Counted from the stretch's first letter, positions 8,368 to 16,923 are shown. The stretch is DNA of 64,000 bases from JBGAKG01 sp044224495 (GCA_044224495.1 JBGAKG010000009.1:1-64000); one strand, 5' to 3'. Notes: generated by a model not told the origin, from the sequence alone. A program made the numbers and translations.

Positions 8368-8739
8368 ATGACCGACGCCACGACCCCCGAGACCAAGACC
8401 TACACCGGCGGCTGCCACTGCGGGAAAGTGCGCTTCGAGGTCGATCTCGCGCTCGACGGGCTCGCTGCCTGCAACTGCTCGATCTGCTCGCGGCGTGGAT
8501 GGCTCCTCGCGTTCGCGCCCAAGTCGTCGTTCCGGCTCCTCTCCGGCGAGGACGCGATGACGGACTACCAGTTCCACTCGAAGAACGTGCACCACCTGTT
8601 CTGCTCCACGTGCGGCGTCTCGTCGTGGACGTGGGGAAAGAACAAGGGCGTGGAGATGGTGACGGTCAATGCGCGCTGTCTCGACGGCGTCGACTTCGAG
8701 AAGCTCCCCGTGAAGCACTACGACGGCAAGCACCTCTGA
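8368..8739 (+). CDS. GFA (CENP-V/GFA) zinc-binding protein
   Basis: The 123-residue product is a single GFA domain, the fold of glutathione-dependent formaldehyde-activating enzyme. Zinc-ligand cysteines are visible as GGCHCGKV near residue 15, CNCSIC near 40, and CSTCG near 90. Most such proteins are of unverified function; some act on S-hydroxymethyl-glutathione. The start ATG 8368 follows an in-frame GTG two codons upstream. It is divergent from the amidohydrolase gene and convergent with the small LysR-type gene. There is no signal peptide, so it is cytoplasmic. Confidence 0.88.
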   Translation: MTDATTPETKTYTGGCHCGKVRFEVDLALDGLAACNCSICSRRGWLLAFAPKSSFRLLSGEDAMTDYQFHSKNVHHLFCSTCGVSSWTWGKNKGVEMVTVNARCLDGVDFEKLPVKHYDGKHL

Positions 8740-8745
8740 GCGCGG

Positions 8746-9003
8746 TCAGTCCCCCTGCGCGGCGCGCTTCGCGCGATCCACGGCGGCGAGCACCTCCCGC
8801 GCGTGGACCAGGAAGCGCTCGCCGGCAGGCAGGAGCGACACGCCGCGCGTGGTCCGCGCGAAGAGGCGTGCGCCCACTTCGTCCTCGAGCTCGCGGATCC
8901 GCCGGCTGAGCGGCGGCTGGGACACGTGGAGCTTCGCGGCGGCGCGGCTGACGTTCCCTTCCTCGGCGACCGTGACGAAGTAGCGGATCTGGGCGAGGCT
9001 CAT
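8746..9003 (-). CDS. LysR-type HTH-only protein (no effector domain)
   Basis: The 85-residue product is a clean LysR winged-HTH (MSLAQIRYFVTVAEEGNVSRAAAKLHVSQPPLS..., residues 1-60) plus the start of the linker helix, ending at AAQGD. A normal LysR regulator is about 300 residues; the whole substrate-binding domain is missing. The stop lies 6 bp from the end of the convergent GFA gene, so no remnant of the rest remains. It may be a truncated gene or a genuine small DNA-binding protein. The map gene is divergent at 9093. The ATG chosen is the canonical LysR start; longer in-frame starts add unrelated sequence. Confidence 0.75.
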   Translation of the reverse strand: MSLAQIRYFVTVAEEGNVSRAAAKLHVSQPPLSRRIRELEDEVGARLFARTTRGVSLLPAGERFLVHAREVLAAVDRAKRAAQGD

Positions 9004-9092
9004 CGAGGCTCCATCGTAGCAGCGTTCGCCCACGCGACCGCCAGATCGAGAAGGTATTGGACCGGTGCGCCCCGCGCGCGGATGCTCGGTCC

Positions 9093-9848
9093 ATGGCAAT
9101 CGAGCTCTTCGGTGCGCGCGAGCGCGCGCGGCTCCGTGCTGCGGGGCGCGTCGCGGCCGCCACGCTGGCCCACGTCGGTGGGCTGTTGCGCGCGGGCATC
9201 GCCACGGCCGAGATCGACCGCTGGGTGCGCGAGGACACCGCGCGGCGCGGCGGACGGCCGAGCCAGCTCGGCTACGAAGGGTTCCCCGCCGCCGTATGCA
9301 CGAGCCGGAACCAGGTCGTCTGTCACGGGATCCCGAATGCGCGTGAGCTCCTCGCCGACGGCGACATCGTCAACGTGGACGTGACGACCGAGCTCGACGG
9401 CTTCCACGGCGACACGTCGGCGACGTTCTTCATCGGCGAGGTCTCGCCCGAAGCGCGCCACGTCGTCGAGACCGCTCGGCGATGCCGCGACGCTGGCATC
9501 GCGGTGGTTCGCCCGGGGGCGCGGCTCGGGGACGTCGGCGCCGCCATCGACGAGGTCGCGCGCGCCGCCGGTTGCACGGTCGTCACGGAGCTCGGCGGGC
9601 ACGGCATCGGCCGGAAGATGCACGCCGAGCCCCACGTCCGCCACACGGGCGTCCGCGGCACGGGGATGCGGCTCCGTCCCGGGATGGCGTTCACGATCGA
9701 GCCGATGGTGAACCTCGGCAAGCGTGACGTGCGCTTCCTCGACGATGGCTGGACCGTGGTCACCGCGGACGGCGCGCTCTCGGCGCAGTTCGAGCACTCC
9801 GTGCTCGTCACCGAGACCGGGGTCGAGATCCTCACGCTCTCGGAGTGA
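9093..9848 (+). CDS. map: Methionine aminopeptidase, type I
   Basis: The 251-residue cytosolic metallopeptidase removes the initiator methionine from nascent proteins. All key residues are present: His78 (substrate contact), Asp96 and Asp107, His170, Glu203 and Glu234, in the usual spacing. The protein lacks an N-terminal zinc finger or SH3 extension, so it is the short bacterial class. ATG 9093 is used; an upstream in-frame ATG adds 12 unrelated residues. It is isolated from ribosomal protein genes, where map often lies, so it may be an accessory copy. It is divergent from the HTH-only LysR gene. Confidence 0.95.
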   Translation: MAIELFGARERARLRAAGRVAAATLAHVGGLLRAGIATAEIDRWVREDTARRGGRPSQLGYEGFPAAVCTSRNQVVCHGIPNARELLADGDIVNVDVTTELDGFHGDTSATFFIGEVSPEARHVVETARRCRDAGIAVVRPGARLGDVGAAIDEVARAAGCTVVTELGGHGIGRKMHAEPHVRHTGVRGTGMRLRPGMAFTIEPMVNLGKRDVRFLDDGWTVVTADGALSAQFEHSVLVTETGVEILTLSE

Positions 9849-9860
9849 GCCCGAGCCCGC

Positions 9861-10529
9861 TCAGTCCGCGAAGCGCACGTGCTCGGGTGCGGCCGCGTCG
9901 TGGCGGGCGTGGAGGCGCTTTCGAATCTCGGCGACCACGGTCGGGTCGGAGCGCTCGGGGCGGCCGGCGTCGAACGGCGGCGCGGGGTCGTACTCGACGG
10001 CGAGTTGGATCTTGCGCGCGGCCTCCTCGCCGAGGAGCTCGGCGACGACGGTGAGCCCGAAGTCGATCCCCGCCGTGACGCCGCCGGCGGTGATGCGGTT
10101 GCGGTCCCGGACCACGCGCCCGGGCGTCGGGATCGCGCCGAGCTTCGGGAGCAGCTCGACGTAGGCCCAGTGGGTCGTCGCGCGGTAGCCGTCGAGCAGG
10201 CCGGCGGCGCCGAGCAACAGCGAGCCCGTGCAGACGGCGGTGACGTAGCGAGCGCTCGCGGCTTGGCGGCGCAGGAACGCCAGCGTGGCCGGGTCGCGCA
10301 TGAGCTCGACCTGACCGAAGCCGCCGGGGACGATCAGGACGTCGAGGGGTGGGCAGTCGTCGAGCGTCGTCGTGGGAAGGATCCCGAACCCCGACTCCGT
10401 GCGCACCGGAGCGAGATCCTTCCAGGCGAGGTGCACGGTGGCGCCGGGGACGCGCTGGAAGATCTCGTAGGGGCCGGTGAGATCGAGCTGGGTGAGGCGC
10501 GGGAAGAGGAGAAAGCCAATCGCGAGCAT
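9861..10529 (-). CDS. DJ-1/PfpI family protein, isocyanide hydratase-like
   Basis: The 222-residue product belongs to the DJ-1/PfpI superfamily. The nucleophile elbow is AVCTGSLLLGAAGLL with Cys100, and the N-terminal LDLTGPYEIF carries Asp16, the arrangement of cyclohexyl-isocyanide hydratases, which convert isocyanides to N-formamides. Related group members are annotated only as amidotransferase-like, so hydratase activity is the leading but unproven guess. It is divergent from a GlxA-type regulator whose sensor half has the same fold, which suggests a regulator-enzyme pair answering one class of compound. A nested inverted repeat lies between the two genes. Confidence 0.82.
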   Translation of the reverse strand: MLAIGFLLFPRLTQLDLTGPYEIFQRVPGATVHLAWKDLAPVRTESGFGILPTTTLDDCPPLDVLIVPGGFGQVELMRDPATLAFLRRQAASARYVTAVCTGSLLLGAAGLLDGYRATTHWAYVELLPKLGAIPTPGRVVRDRNRITAGGVTAGIDFGLTVVAELLGEEAARKIQLAVEYDPAPPFDAGRPERSDPTVVAEIRKRLHARHDAAAPEHVRFAD

Positions 10530-10569
10530 GCGTGAGCTCCTTTCACCCCGAGCGTCCGCCCGAACGCCC

Positions 10570-10606
10570 CTGGCAGCAATGACAACAATGTTCTAATTTC
10601 TGCCAG
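10570..10606. promoter_or_regulatory. Nested inverted repeat, operator of the divergent hydratase/GlxA pair
   Basis: Outer arms CTGGCAG (10570-10576) and CTGCCAG (10600-10606) are perfect inverted copies. An inner pair AACA/TGTT (10584-10587 and 10589-10592) shares exactly the same centre at 10588. The outer right arm ends one base before the ATG of the regulator gene. This is a strong candidate operator for autoregulation of the pair, and implies a leaderless or very short-leader regulator mRNA. Confidence 0.6.
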
Positions 10607-11668
10607 ATGGATCGGATCATCCTCGTGCTCTTCGACGGCGTGCAGACGCTGGACGTCGCGGGGCCGGCCGAGGTGTTCGCCGCTGCGGGGCGCGTCACCG
10701 GCCGCCCTCGTTACGAGCTCGTGCACGCCTCGGTCGGGGGAGGGGAGCGCACGACCACGGCGGCGCTTCGCCTCGCGACGGTGGACCTCGCGCGCGTGCG
10801 CCCGCGCCCGCGGGACGTCGTTCTCGTCGCGGGCGGGGACGATGCCGGCGTGCGCGCCGCCGCCGCCGATCCCGTTCTGCGGGACTGGCTGCGCGTCGCG
10901 CAGCGCCGCGTCCGCATCACCGGCTCCGTGTGCTCCGGTGCGTTCGTGCTCGCCGCCGCGGGGTTGCTCGACGGTCGGCGCGTGGCGACGCACTGGTCCG
11001 CATGCGCGGAGCTCGCCCAACGTTTCCCGGCGCTGAAGGTCGATCCGGACGCGATCTTCGTCCACGACGGTTCGCTCTGGACGTCGGCCGGCGTCACGAC
11101 CGGCATCGACATGGCGCTGGCCATCCTCGAGCAGGATCACGGCCACGCGCTCGCGGACGCCGTGGCCAGCCGCCTCGTGCTCTACCTCCGCCGCCCCGGA
11201 TTCCAGTCGCAGTTCAGCGACGCACTCGTCGCGCAGTCGCAGACCGACGACGGGCTCGCGCGCGCGATCGGGTGGGCGCGTGCGCACCTCGCCGACGTGG
11301 ACGTTCCGTCGCTCGCGCGGCAGGCGGGTCTGTCGGTGCGGACGCTGCACCGGCGGTGCCTCGAGACGCTCCGGACCACCCCCGCGCGGCTGGTCGATCG
11401 GCTCCGCGTCGAGCGCGCTCGAGCGATCGCGCGGCCGGGGGGACGGTCACTCAAGGAGCTCGCCGCGAGCGCGGGCTTCGGCTCGCCCGCGCGAATGAAC
11501 CGCGCGTTCGAGCGCGAGCTCGGGCTGTCCGCGCGCGCGTGGCTGGTCCTCCACGGCGACGTCAGCCGAGCGCTTCCCGGATCACCGCCTTCAACGCGGT
11601 CGCGTCGAAGGGCTTCTCGATCACGAGGCGGGCGCCGCCGTCCAGGAACTCGCGCGCGCGCGGGCTGA
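10607..11668 (+). CDS. GlxA family transcriptional regulator (DJ-1/PfpI sensor + AraC HTH)
   Basis: The 353-residue product joins an N-terminal DJ-1/PfpI-like domain (residues 1-185, with SVCSGAFVLAAAGLL keeping the elbow Cys) to a C-terminal AraC-type double HTH (about 210-315, including VPSLARQAGLSVRTLHRR and LKELAASAGFGSPARMNRAFERELG). It probably regulates the divergent isocyanide hydratase-like gene. The last 30 residues are Arg/Ser-rich and lie antisense to the end of the hybrid kinase gene, an overlap of 107 bp. That tail looks like read-through after loss of an earlier stop, since the domain ends near RAWLVLHGD. Confidence 0.88.
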   Translation: MDRIILVLFDGVQTLDVAGPAEVFAAAGRVTGRPRYELVHASVGGGERTTTAALRLATVDLARVRPRPRDVVLVAGGDDAGVRAAAADPVLRDWLRVAQRRVRITGSVCSGAFVLAAAGLLDGRRVATHWSACAELAQRFPALKVDPDAIFVHDGSLWTSAGVTTGIDMALAILEQDHGHALADAVASRLVLYLRRPGFQSQFSDALVAQSQTDDGLARAIGWARAHLADVDVPSLARQAGLSVRTLHRRCLETLRTTPARLVDRLRVERARAIARPGGRSLKELAASAGFGSPARMNRAFERELGLSARAWLVLHGDVSRALPGSPPSTRSRRRASRSRGGRRRPGTRARAG

Positions 11669-13109
11669 ACGCACCGCCGGTCATGAAGACGAAGCAGCCC
11701 GCGAGTGCCGGGTCCCGCCGCGAGACGACGGAGTGGAAGTCCATGCCCGTGACGTCCGGCATCATGAGGTCGCAGAGGATGACGTCGAAGCGCTCTCCCT
11801 GCGCCAAGAGGTCCAGCGCCTCGCGCGCGCTCGTGACGGCGAGCACCTCGTGCTCGGGCGAGAGCATGCGCCGGATGATGCCGCCGAGCGGGACTTCGTC
11901 GTCGACGACGAGGATGCGCCCGCGGCGCGTCGTACCGACGGGCGGGACCGACCGCACGACCGGAGGTCCATCGTCCGTGCGGAGCCGCACCGAGAACGTG
12001 GTCCCACGCCCGACGGTACTGTTCACGTCGAGGCGGCCGCCGAACCCCGACACGATCCGATGGCAAATCGCGAGCCCGAGGCCCGTTCCCTGACCGATCG
12101 GCTTCGTGGTGAAGAACGGATCGAAGATCCGGGCGATGGTGACGTCGTCCATGCCGCAGCCCGTGTCGGTGACGTCGACGACGACGGCATCCGGCCCGTC
12201 TTGGCGGGTGACGATGCGGATCGCGTTGGCTTCGTGCTGGCCCTCGGCGATGGCCTGCGCCGCGTTCACGAGCAGGTTGAGGAAGACTTGCCCGAGGCGC
12301 CCCTCGTTCCCGTGAACGCGGCCGACGACGCCGTAGTCCTTCACGAGCCGCGCGCGGTGGCGGATCTCGTTCCACGCCATCCGAATCGAGGACTCGAGGA
12401 CCTGGTGGATGTCGACCGAGCCGGTCGCTTCCTCGTCGGCGCGGGAGAACACGCGGAGGTCGCGCACGATGTCCCGGACGCGGTTCGCCGAGTCCAGCGA
12501 ATCGGAGAGCGACCCGCGGATCGCCTCGGCGCGCGCGACGAGCCACGCCGCGCTGGGGTTCTGGCGCGCGTCGGCCACGAGCTTGTCGAGGTCCTCGATC
12601 GCGAAGTTCACGTTCGCCATCGTCGCGGCGAGCGGGTTGTTGATCTCGTGCGCGACTCCGGCGGCGAGCGTGCCGAGCGACGACATCCGGTCCGCGATCA
12701 GGAGCCGCTCCTGCATGTCCGTCCGCTCGTTCCGCGCGCTGGCGTCGCGGAGCTCGCGCTCGATCGCGGGAGCGAGCCGCGCGAGGTTGTTCTTCGAGAG
12801 GAAATCGTGCGCGCCCGCGCGCATGAGCTCGACCGCGATCTCCTCGTTGACGGTGCCCGACACGATCAGGAAGGGCAGGTCCTTGCCGCTCTGCTGTAGC
12901 GTGCGGAGGGCGGCCGTCGCACCGAAGCCGGGGAGCGAGTAGTCGGAGATGACGATGTTCCACGGCTCGGAGAGGGCCGCCTTCATCTCGGCCTCGCTCT
13001 CGACGCGGCGCAGCGCCGCGATCTCGAACCGGCGCTCGAGCTCGCGCTGGAGGAGCGCGGCGTCGGCCTCCGAGTCTTCGACGAGTAGGAGCCTGAGGAC
13101 GGTCTTCAT
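11562..13109 (-). CDS. Hybrid sensor histidine kinase (REC-HisKA-HATPase-REC)
   Basis: The 515-residue cytoplasmic product has a receiver domain at 1-120 (phospho-acceptor D56), a dimerisation/phosphorylation helix with His154 in VAHEINNPLAA, an ATPase domain with N278, DTGCGMDD near 315 and GQGTGLGLAI near 340, and a second receiver at about 397-515 (D447). It has no membrane segment or PAS domain, so its input is likely phosphorylation of the first receiver. It is the last gene of a three-gene operon whose first gene is a PAS kinase, and its start overlaps the stop of the response regulator gene by four bases (ATGA). Confidence 0.92.
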   Translation of the reverse strand: MKTVLRLLLVEDSEADAALLQRELERRFEIAALRRVESEAEMKAALSEPWNIVISDYSLPGFGATAALRTLQQSGKDLPFLIVSGTVNEEIAVELMRAGAHDFLSKNNLARLAPAIERELRDASARNERTDMQERLLIADRMSSLGTLAAGVAHEINNPLAATMANVNFAIEDLDKLVADARQNPSAAWLVARAEAIRGSLSDSLDSANRVRDIVRDLRVFSRADEEATGSVDIHQVLESSIRMAWNEIRHRARLVKDYGVVGRVHGNEGRLGQVFLNLLVNAAQAIAEGQHEANAIRIVTRQDGPDAVVVDVTDTGCGMDDVTIARIFDPFFTTKPIGQGTGLGLAICHRIVSGFGGRLDVNSTVGRGTTFSVRLRTDDGPPVVRSVPPVGTTRRGRILVVDDEVPLGGIIRRMLSPEHEVLAVTSAREALDLLAQGERFDVILCDLMMPDVTGMDFHSVVSRRDPALAGCFVFMTGGAFSPRAREFLDGGARLVIEKPFDATALKAVIREALG

Positions 13110-13549
13110 CGGCGCGGTGGGAGCTCGTTCAAGGCCAACCAGTAGACGCCGAGCTGTCCCACCGCCTCCACGAAGCGCCCGAAGTCCACCGGCTTGCGGA
13201 CGAAGCTGTTCGCACCATTGCGGTAGCCCGCCACGAGGTCGCTCTCTTCGACCGACGTGGTGAGCACGACGACCGGGATGGTCCGCGTGCGCTCCTCGTC
13301 GCGGAGCGTCCGGAGGACCTCGAGCCCGTCCACCTTCGGCAGCTTGAGGTCGAGGAGCACGAGCGCCGGGAGCGGCGGCTTCTCGGTCGCCCAGCGCCCG
13401 CGGTGGAGCAGATAGTCGAGCGCTTCTTGGCCGTCGTCCGCGACCACGATCGGGTTCGCGAGGTTGTTCTTCTTCAGCGCACGCATCGTGAGCTCGACGT
13501 CGTGCGGGTTGTCCTCGACGAGGAGGACGACGCGGGTCGGATCACTCAT
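13106..13549 (-). CDS. Single-domain response regulator (Rcp1-like)
   Basis: The 147-residue product is a stand-alone receiver domain with the acidic pair at residues 12-13, phospho-acceptor D67 in VLLDLKLPKVDG, Thr in VVLTTS and Lys in VRKPVDF. The long loop before the phospho-acceptor (LHRGRWATEKPPLPA) is typical of the Rcp1 group that partners phytochrome-like or PAS kinases. There is no output domain, so it probably shuttles phosphate between the upstream PAS kinase and the downstream hybrid kinase. Both its start and stop overlap neighbours by ATGA, indicating translational coupling. Confidence 0.92.
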   Translation of the reverse strand: MSDPTRVVLLVEDNPHDVELTMRALKKNNLANPIVVADDGQEALDYLLHRGRWATEKPPLPALVLLDLKLPKVDGLEVLRTLRDEERTRTIPVVVLTTSVEESDLVAGYRNGANSFVRKPVDFGRFVEAVGQLGVYWLALNELPPRR

Positions 13550-14994
13550 GGCGTTCCTTCGGCGGGAGCAGCAGGGAGCGTGAAGTGGAACGTCGCGCCC
13601 TCGCCCACGCGCCCGTCCGCCCAGACGCGGCCGCCATGCCGCTGGACGACGCGCTTGACCGTCGCGAGCCCCACGCCCGTCCCTTCGAACTCGCGCCGCG
13701 AGTGGAGCCGCTGGAAAAGCCCGAAGAGCTTCTCTGCGTACGCCATGTCGAAGCCGGCCCCGTTGTCGGAGACGAAGAACGCGCGCGAGCCTTCACGCCG
13801 CTCCGCGCCGACGCGGATCTCGGGCTTCGCCTGATCGCGGGTGAACTTCCATGCGTTGCCGAGCAGGTTCTCGAGCACCACGCGGACCAGGCGCGAGTCG
13901 GCCTCGGCGACGAGCTCGCCTTCGAGCACCAGTTGCACCGAGCGCCCGGGGTAGGAGAGCGCGAGCCGGTCGTGGACGGAGCGCGCGATGAGGCCCAGAT
14001 CGCAGCGCTCCCGCCTCACGTCCGCGCGCGAGATCCGGGCGAGCGACAGGAGCTCGTCGATGAGCTTCGCCATGAGCTGAGCGGATTCACGGACCAGGCC
14101 GAGGTGGCGGCGCCCGTCGGCTCCGAGCTGCTCGCCGCAGTCCTCGAGGACCGCCTGACTGAACCCGTCGATCGTCCGGAGCGGCGCACGGAGGTCGTGC
14201 GCGACCGAGTAGCTGAACGCCTCGAGCTCGCGATTGGCCGACTCGAGTGCTTCCTTCGCCTTGACGAGCTCGCGGTGCACCTGCCGGAGCTCTTCGACGT
14301 CGCGGACGATCGACGAGACGCCGATGGCTTGCCCGCCGGGAGCGAAGATGAGCGATTTGGTGATCGAGACCTCGAAGAGGGAGCCGTCCTTGCGGCGCCT
14401 CTTCGTCGGGAAAGAGGCGATCCGCTCTCCGCGCAGGAGGCGCTCGGTCAGGTGCGCCTCTTCGGTGGGGACTGCCGGGGGAAGGATCACCGAGACCGGG
14501 CGGCCCAGGATCTCGGCCGCGCGCCACCCGAACATGCGCTCGGCGCTCGGGTTCCACTGCGTGATCACGCCATCGAGCGTGCGGCCGATGATCGCGTCGT
14601 GCGAGTCGTTGACGATCGCCGCGCGGTCGGTGCGCTTGTCCGAGACGTCGAGCGAGAAGACGTACACCCCGGCGTGGTCGGGGACGAAGCGGAGGTCGTA
14701 GACGAAGCGGGTGCCGTCCGGGTGCTCGAAGACGTTCTCGAAGCGCTCGCCGACGCCACTGTCCATCACGCGGCGAAGAACGTCGAACATCGGAGTAGCG
14801 TCGATTCCCGGGTAGCACTCCATCATCGTTCGCCCGAGGAGCTCCTCCCTCGGTCGTCGCGCTTGCACGAGGAGAGCGTCGTTCACGTACCGGTACCGAA
14901 ATTCCCGGTCGATCAGCTGACACCCTTCGAGGAGCTGGTCGAGAAGAGCACGAGCATCGTCGCCGCCGGGCGTGGGTCGGTCCGGTTGTTCCAT
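13546..14994 (-). CDS. PAS-domain sensor histidine kinase (phytochrome-class DHp)
   Basis: The 482-residue product has two PAS domains (about 20-115 and 125-235, the second with WNPSAERMFGW), a short coiled coil (HRELVKAKEALESANRELEAF), and a phosphorylation helix with His266 in SYSVAHDLRAPLRTI. An ATPase domain follows with VLENLLGNAWKFT, SDNGAGFDM and FEGTGVGLATVKR. The HDLRAPL signature places it with kinases paired with Rcp1-type regulators, as found here. No membrane segment is seen, so it senses an internal cue. I chose ATG 14994; an upstream GTG adds 19 unrelated residues. It is the first gene of the signalling operon. Confidence 0.92.
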   Translation of the reverse strand: MEQPDRPTPGGDDARALLDQLLEGCQLIDREFRYRYVNDALLVQARRPREELLGRTMMECYPGIDATPMFDVLRRVMDSGVGERFENVFEHPDGTRFVYDLRFVPDHAGVYVFSLDVSDKRTDRAAIVNDSHDAIIGRTLDGVITQWNPSAERMFGWRAAEILGRPVSVILPPAVPTEEAHLTERLLRGERIASFPTKRRRKDGSLFEVSITKSLIFAPGGQAIGVSSIVRDVEELRQVHRELVKAKEALESANRELEAFSYSVAHDLRAPLRTIDGFSQAVLEDCGEQLGADGRRHLGLVRESAQLMAKLIDELLSLARISRADVRRERCDLGLIARSVHDRLALSYPGRSVQLVLEGELVAEADSRLVRVVLENLLGNAWKFTRDQAKPEIRVGAERREGSRAFFVSDNGAGFDMAYAEKLFGLFQRLHSRREFEGTGVGLATVKRVVQRHGGRVWADGRVGEGATFHFTLPAAPAEGTP

Positions 14995-15125
14995 TGCTCC
15001 GCTGTTTCCCCCGGACCAATCCACACTACGGAGCAGGAAGCGCGTGGTCAAGCGTCCTATCTCGATCGATGGGCCGAGGAAGTCCTGTCGGATTCGCTAC
15101 GGCTGGGCTAGACATCGTCGACGTG

Positions 15126-15668
15126 ATGTACCCCTCCCAACCGGCCGTTCCTCCGCCGCGAAAAGGCATGAGCGGTTGCGTCATCGCGCTCATCATCTTC
15201 GGGGCGATCTTGCTCGTGGGGGCGATCGGGGTCGGCGTCGGCGTGTACGCGTTCGTCCAGAGCGACATCGGACAGACCACGATCAAGGTGGTGGGCGCGA
15301 CGAAGCACCTGATGGATAAGGGCATGAACGCTCCCGGTGCAGCTCAGGTGCGCGGGCGCGGGTGCGATCAGGCGATGGTCCTCGATGCGCACGACTTCGA
15401 CGAGCTCATGGAAGCCCTGAACGACGGCGGCCTCCCCGATGGAGGCATGGGCGAAGGGGTCATCGTGACGTGTCAGGTCAACTACGGGCATCCGCCGCCC
15501 TCCTGCGACGATCTCGCGAAGACCTACGTCGGAGCCGTCGGCAGCGCGTCGGGCGACTTCGTGGTCACCGTCCAGATGCAGGGGAACAACACCCCCATCT
15601 GTCGGAGCGAGTACGACGCGTCGGGGGCTCCGCTCGGGGCGGCGGTCGGCCCCGGCGTTCACCGCTGA
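15126..15668 (+). CDS. Single-pass membrane protein of unknown function
   Basis: The 180-residue product starts with a Pro-rich lead (MYPSQPAVPPPRKG), followed by one strong membrane segment at about 17-41 (CVIALIIFGAILLVGAIGVGVGVYAFV). The rest is a soluble domain of about 135 residues with four cysteines (one in RGRGCDQ, then VTCQV, SCDD and PICRSEY), which could form two disulfides outside the membrane. The topology and layout resemble the small membrane-anchored hypothetical proteins common in myxobacteria, often with a DUF4190-like anchor. I do not recognise the family. It is divergent from the signalling operon, and its last ten bases overlap the convergent sigma factor gene. Confidence 0.7.
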   Translation: MYPSQPAVPPPRKGMSGCVIALIIFGAILLVGAIGVGVGVYAFVQSDIGQTTIKVVGATKHLMDKGMNAPGAAQVRGRGCDQAMVLDAHDFDELMEALNDGGLPDGGMGEGVIVTCQVNYGHPPPSCDDLAKTYVGAVGSASGDFVVTVQMQGNNTPICRSEYDASGAPLGAAVGPGVHR

Positions 15669-16921
15669 GGCGTTCGCTCGTCGCCGAGGCGAGCCGCGCG
15701 CATCGCGAGGTAGTTGCGCTCGGCGGTGCTCGTCGTTCGCTCCGCGGCGCGCCAATACGCCGCGCGCGCACCGGCGAGATCGCCGCTCCGCTCGAGGAGG
15801 TGCGCCCGCACGGCATCGACGCGGTGACTCTCGCGCAAGCGCGGATCCGCGGCACACGCGTCCACGCGCGCGAGCCCGGCGGCGGGCCCCTCCACCATCG
15901 CGACGGCGATCGCCTGGCTCAGACGGACCATCGGGCTCTCGTCGAACGCGGCAAGTCGGTCGTAGAGGAGGACCAGCTCGGCCCAATCCGTCGCCTCCGT
16001 GCTCGGCGCCTCGTCGTGGACGGCGGCGATCGCCGCCTGGATCTGGTACGGGCCGACGGGCCCGCGCCCGAGCGTCGCCGCGACGAGCGCGAGCCCTTCG
16101 TCGATCGCGGCGCGATCCCATCGTGATCGATCCTGCCGATCGAGGGGCACGAGCTCTCCCTCCGGTCCGGTTCGCGCGGCGCGTCGTGCGTCGGTCAGGA
16201 GCATGAGCGCGAGCAACCCCGCGACCTCGCCGTCTTCGGGGAGGAGCGCGTGGAGGATGCGGGCGAGCCGGAGCCCCTCGCGCGCGAGATCGTCGCGCAC
16301 GAGCTCTGGCCCGTCGGTCGCGGTGTAGCCCTCGTTGAACACGAGGTAGACGACGCGGAGGACGGTGGCGTGGCGCGCAGCACGCTCCGCGGGCTCCGCC
16401 GGCGCGAACGGGATCCCCGAGTCGCGGATGGTCTGCTTCGCGCGCGAGATGCGCTGGGCCATCGTCGCCTCGGGCACCATGAACGCGCGCGCGATGGCCG
16501 CCGTCCCGAGCCCGCACACGGCGCGGAGCGTGAGCGCGACGGCCGACGCGGGCGTGAGCGACGGGTGGCAGCACATGTAGAGGAGCGCGAGCGTGTCGTC
16601 GCCCGTCGGAGCGATGCCCTCGGCGAGCTCGAGCTGCACCTCGGGCGGGACGAGACACACCACGAGCTCTTCGCGTCGCGCCCGCGCGACCTCCGCGCGG
16701 ACCCGATCGGTCGAGCGCCGCAGCGCGACGCTCACCAACCAGCTCCGAGGGTTCTCCGGCCAGCCGTCGCGCGGCCACTGCGTCGCGGCCGCGACGAGCG
16801 CCTCTTGGACCGCGTCCTCGGCGGCCGCGAAGTCGCGGTTGCGTCGCACCACGATGCCGAGCACCTGCGGTCCGAGCTCGCGGAGCGCGCGCGTCAGGCG
16901 GTCGTTCGTGGCGTTCGGCAT
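15659..16921 (-). CDS. ECF42-type RNA polymerase sigma factor with TPR-like C-terminus
   Basis: The 420-residue product has sigma region 2 (residues 10-80, FAAAEDAVQEALVAAATQWP), region 4 (about 115-175, MCCHPSLTPASAVALTLRAVCGLGTAAIARAF) and a long helical C-terminal extension (VVYLVFNEGYTAT onwards, to 420). This extended form with an adjoining YCII/DGPF gene defines the ECF42 group, which lacks a classical anti-sigma factor; the extension is thought to control activity. Here the DGPF gene lies 2 bp upstream on the same strand, forming a two-gene operon. Targets probably include DGPF promoters in this window. Confidence 0.9.
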   Translation of the reverse strand: MPNATNDRLTRALRELGPQVLGIVVRRNRDFAAAEDAVQEALVAAATQWPRDGWPENPRSWLVSVALRRSTDRVRAEVARARREELVVCLVPPEVQLELAEGIAPTGDDTLALLYMCCHPSLTPASAVALTLRAVCGLGTAAIARAFMVPEATMAQRISRAKQTIRDSGIPFAPAEPAERAARHATVLRVVYLVFNEGYTATDGPELVRDDLAREGLRLARILHALLPEDGEVAGLLALMLLTDARRAARTGPEGELVPLDRQDRSRWDRAAIDEGLALVAATLGRGPVGPYQIQAAIAAVHDEAPSTEATDWAELVLLYDRLAAFDESPMVRLSQAIAVAMVEGPAAGLARVDACAADPRLRESHRVDAVRAHLLERSGDLAGARAAYWRAAERTTSTAERNYLAMRAARLGDERTPQR

Positions 16922-16923
16922 CG

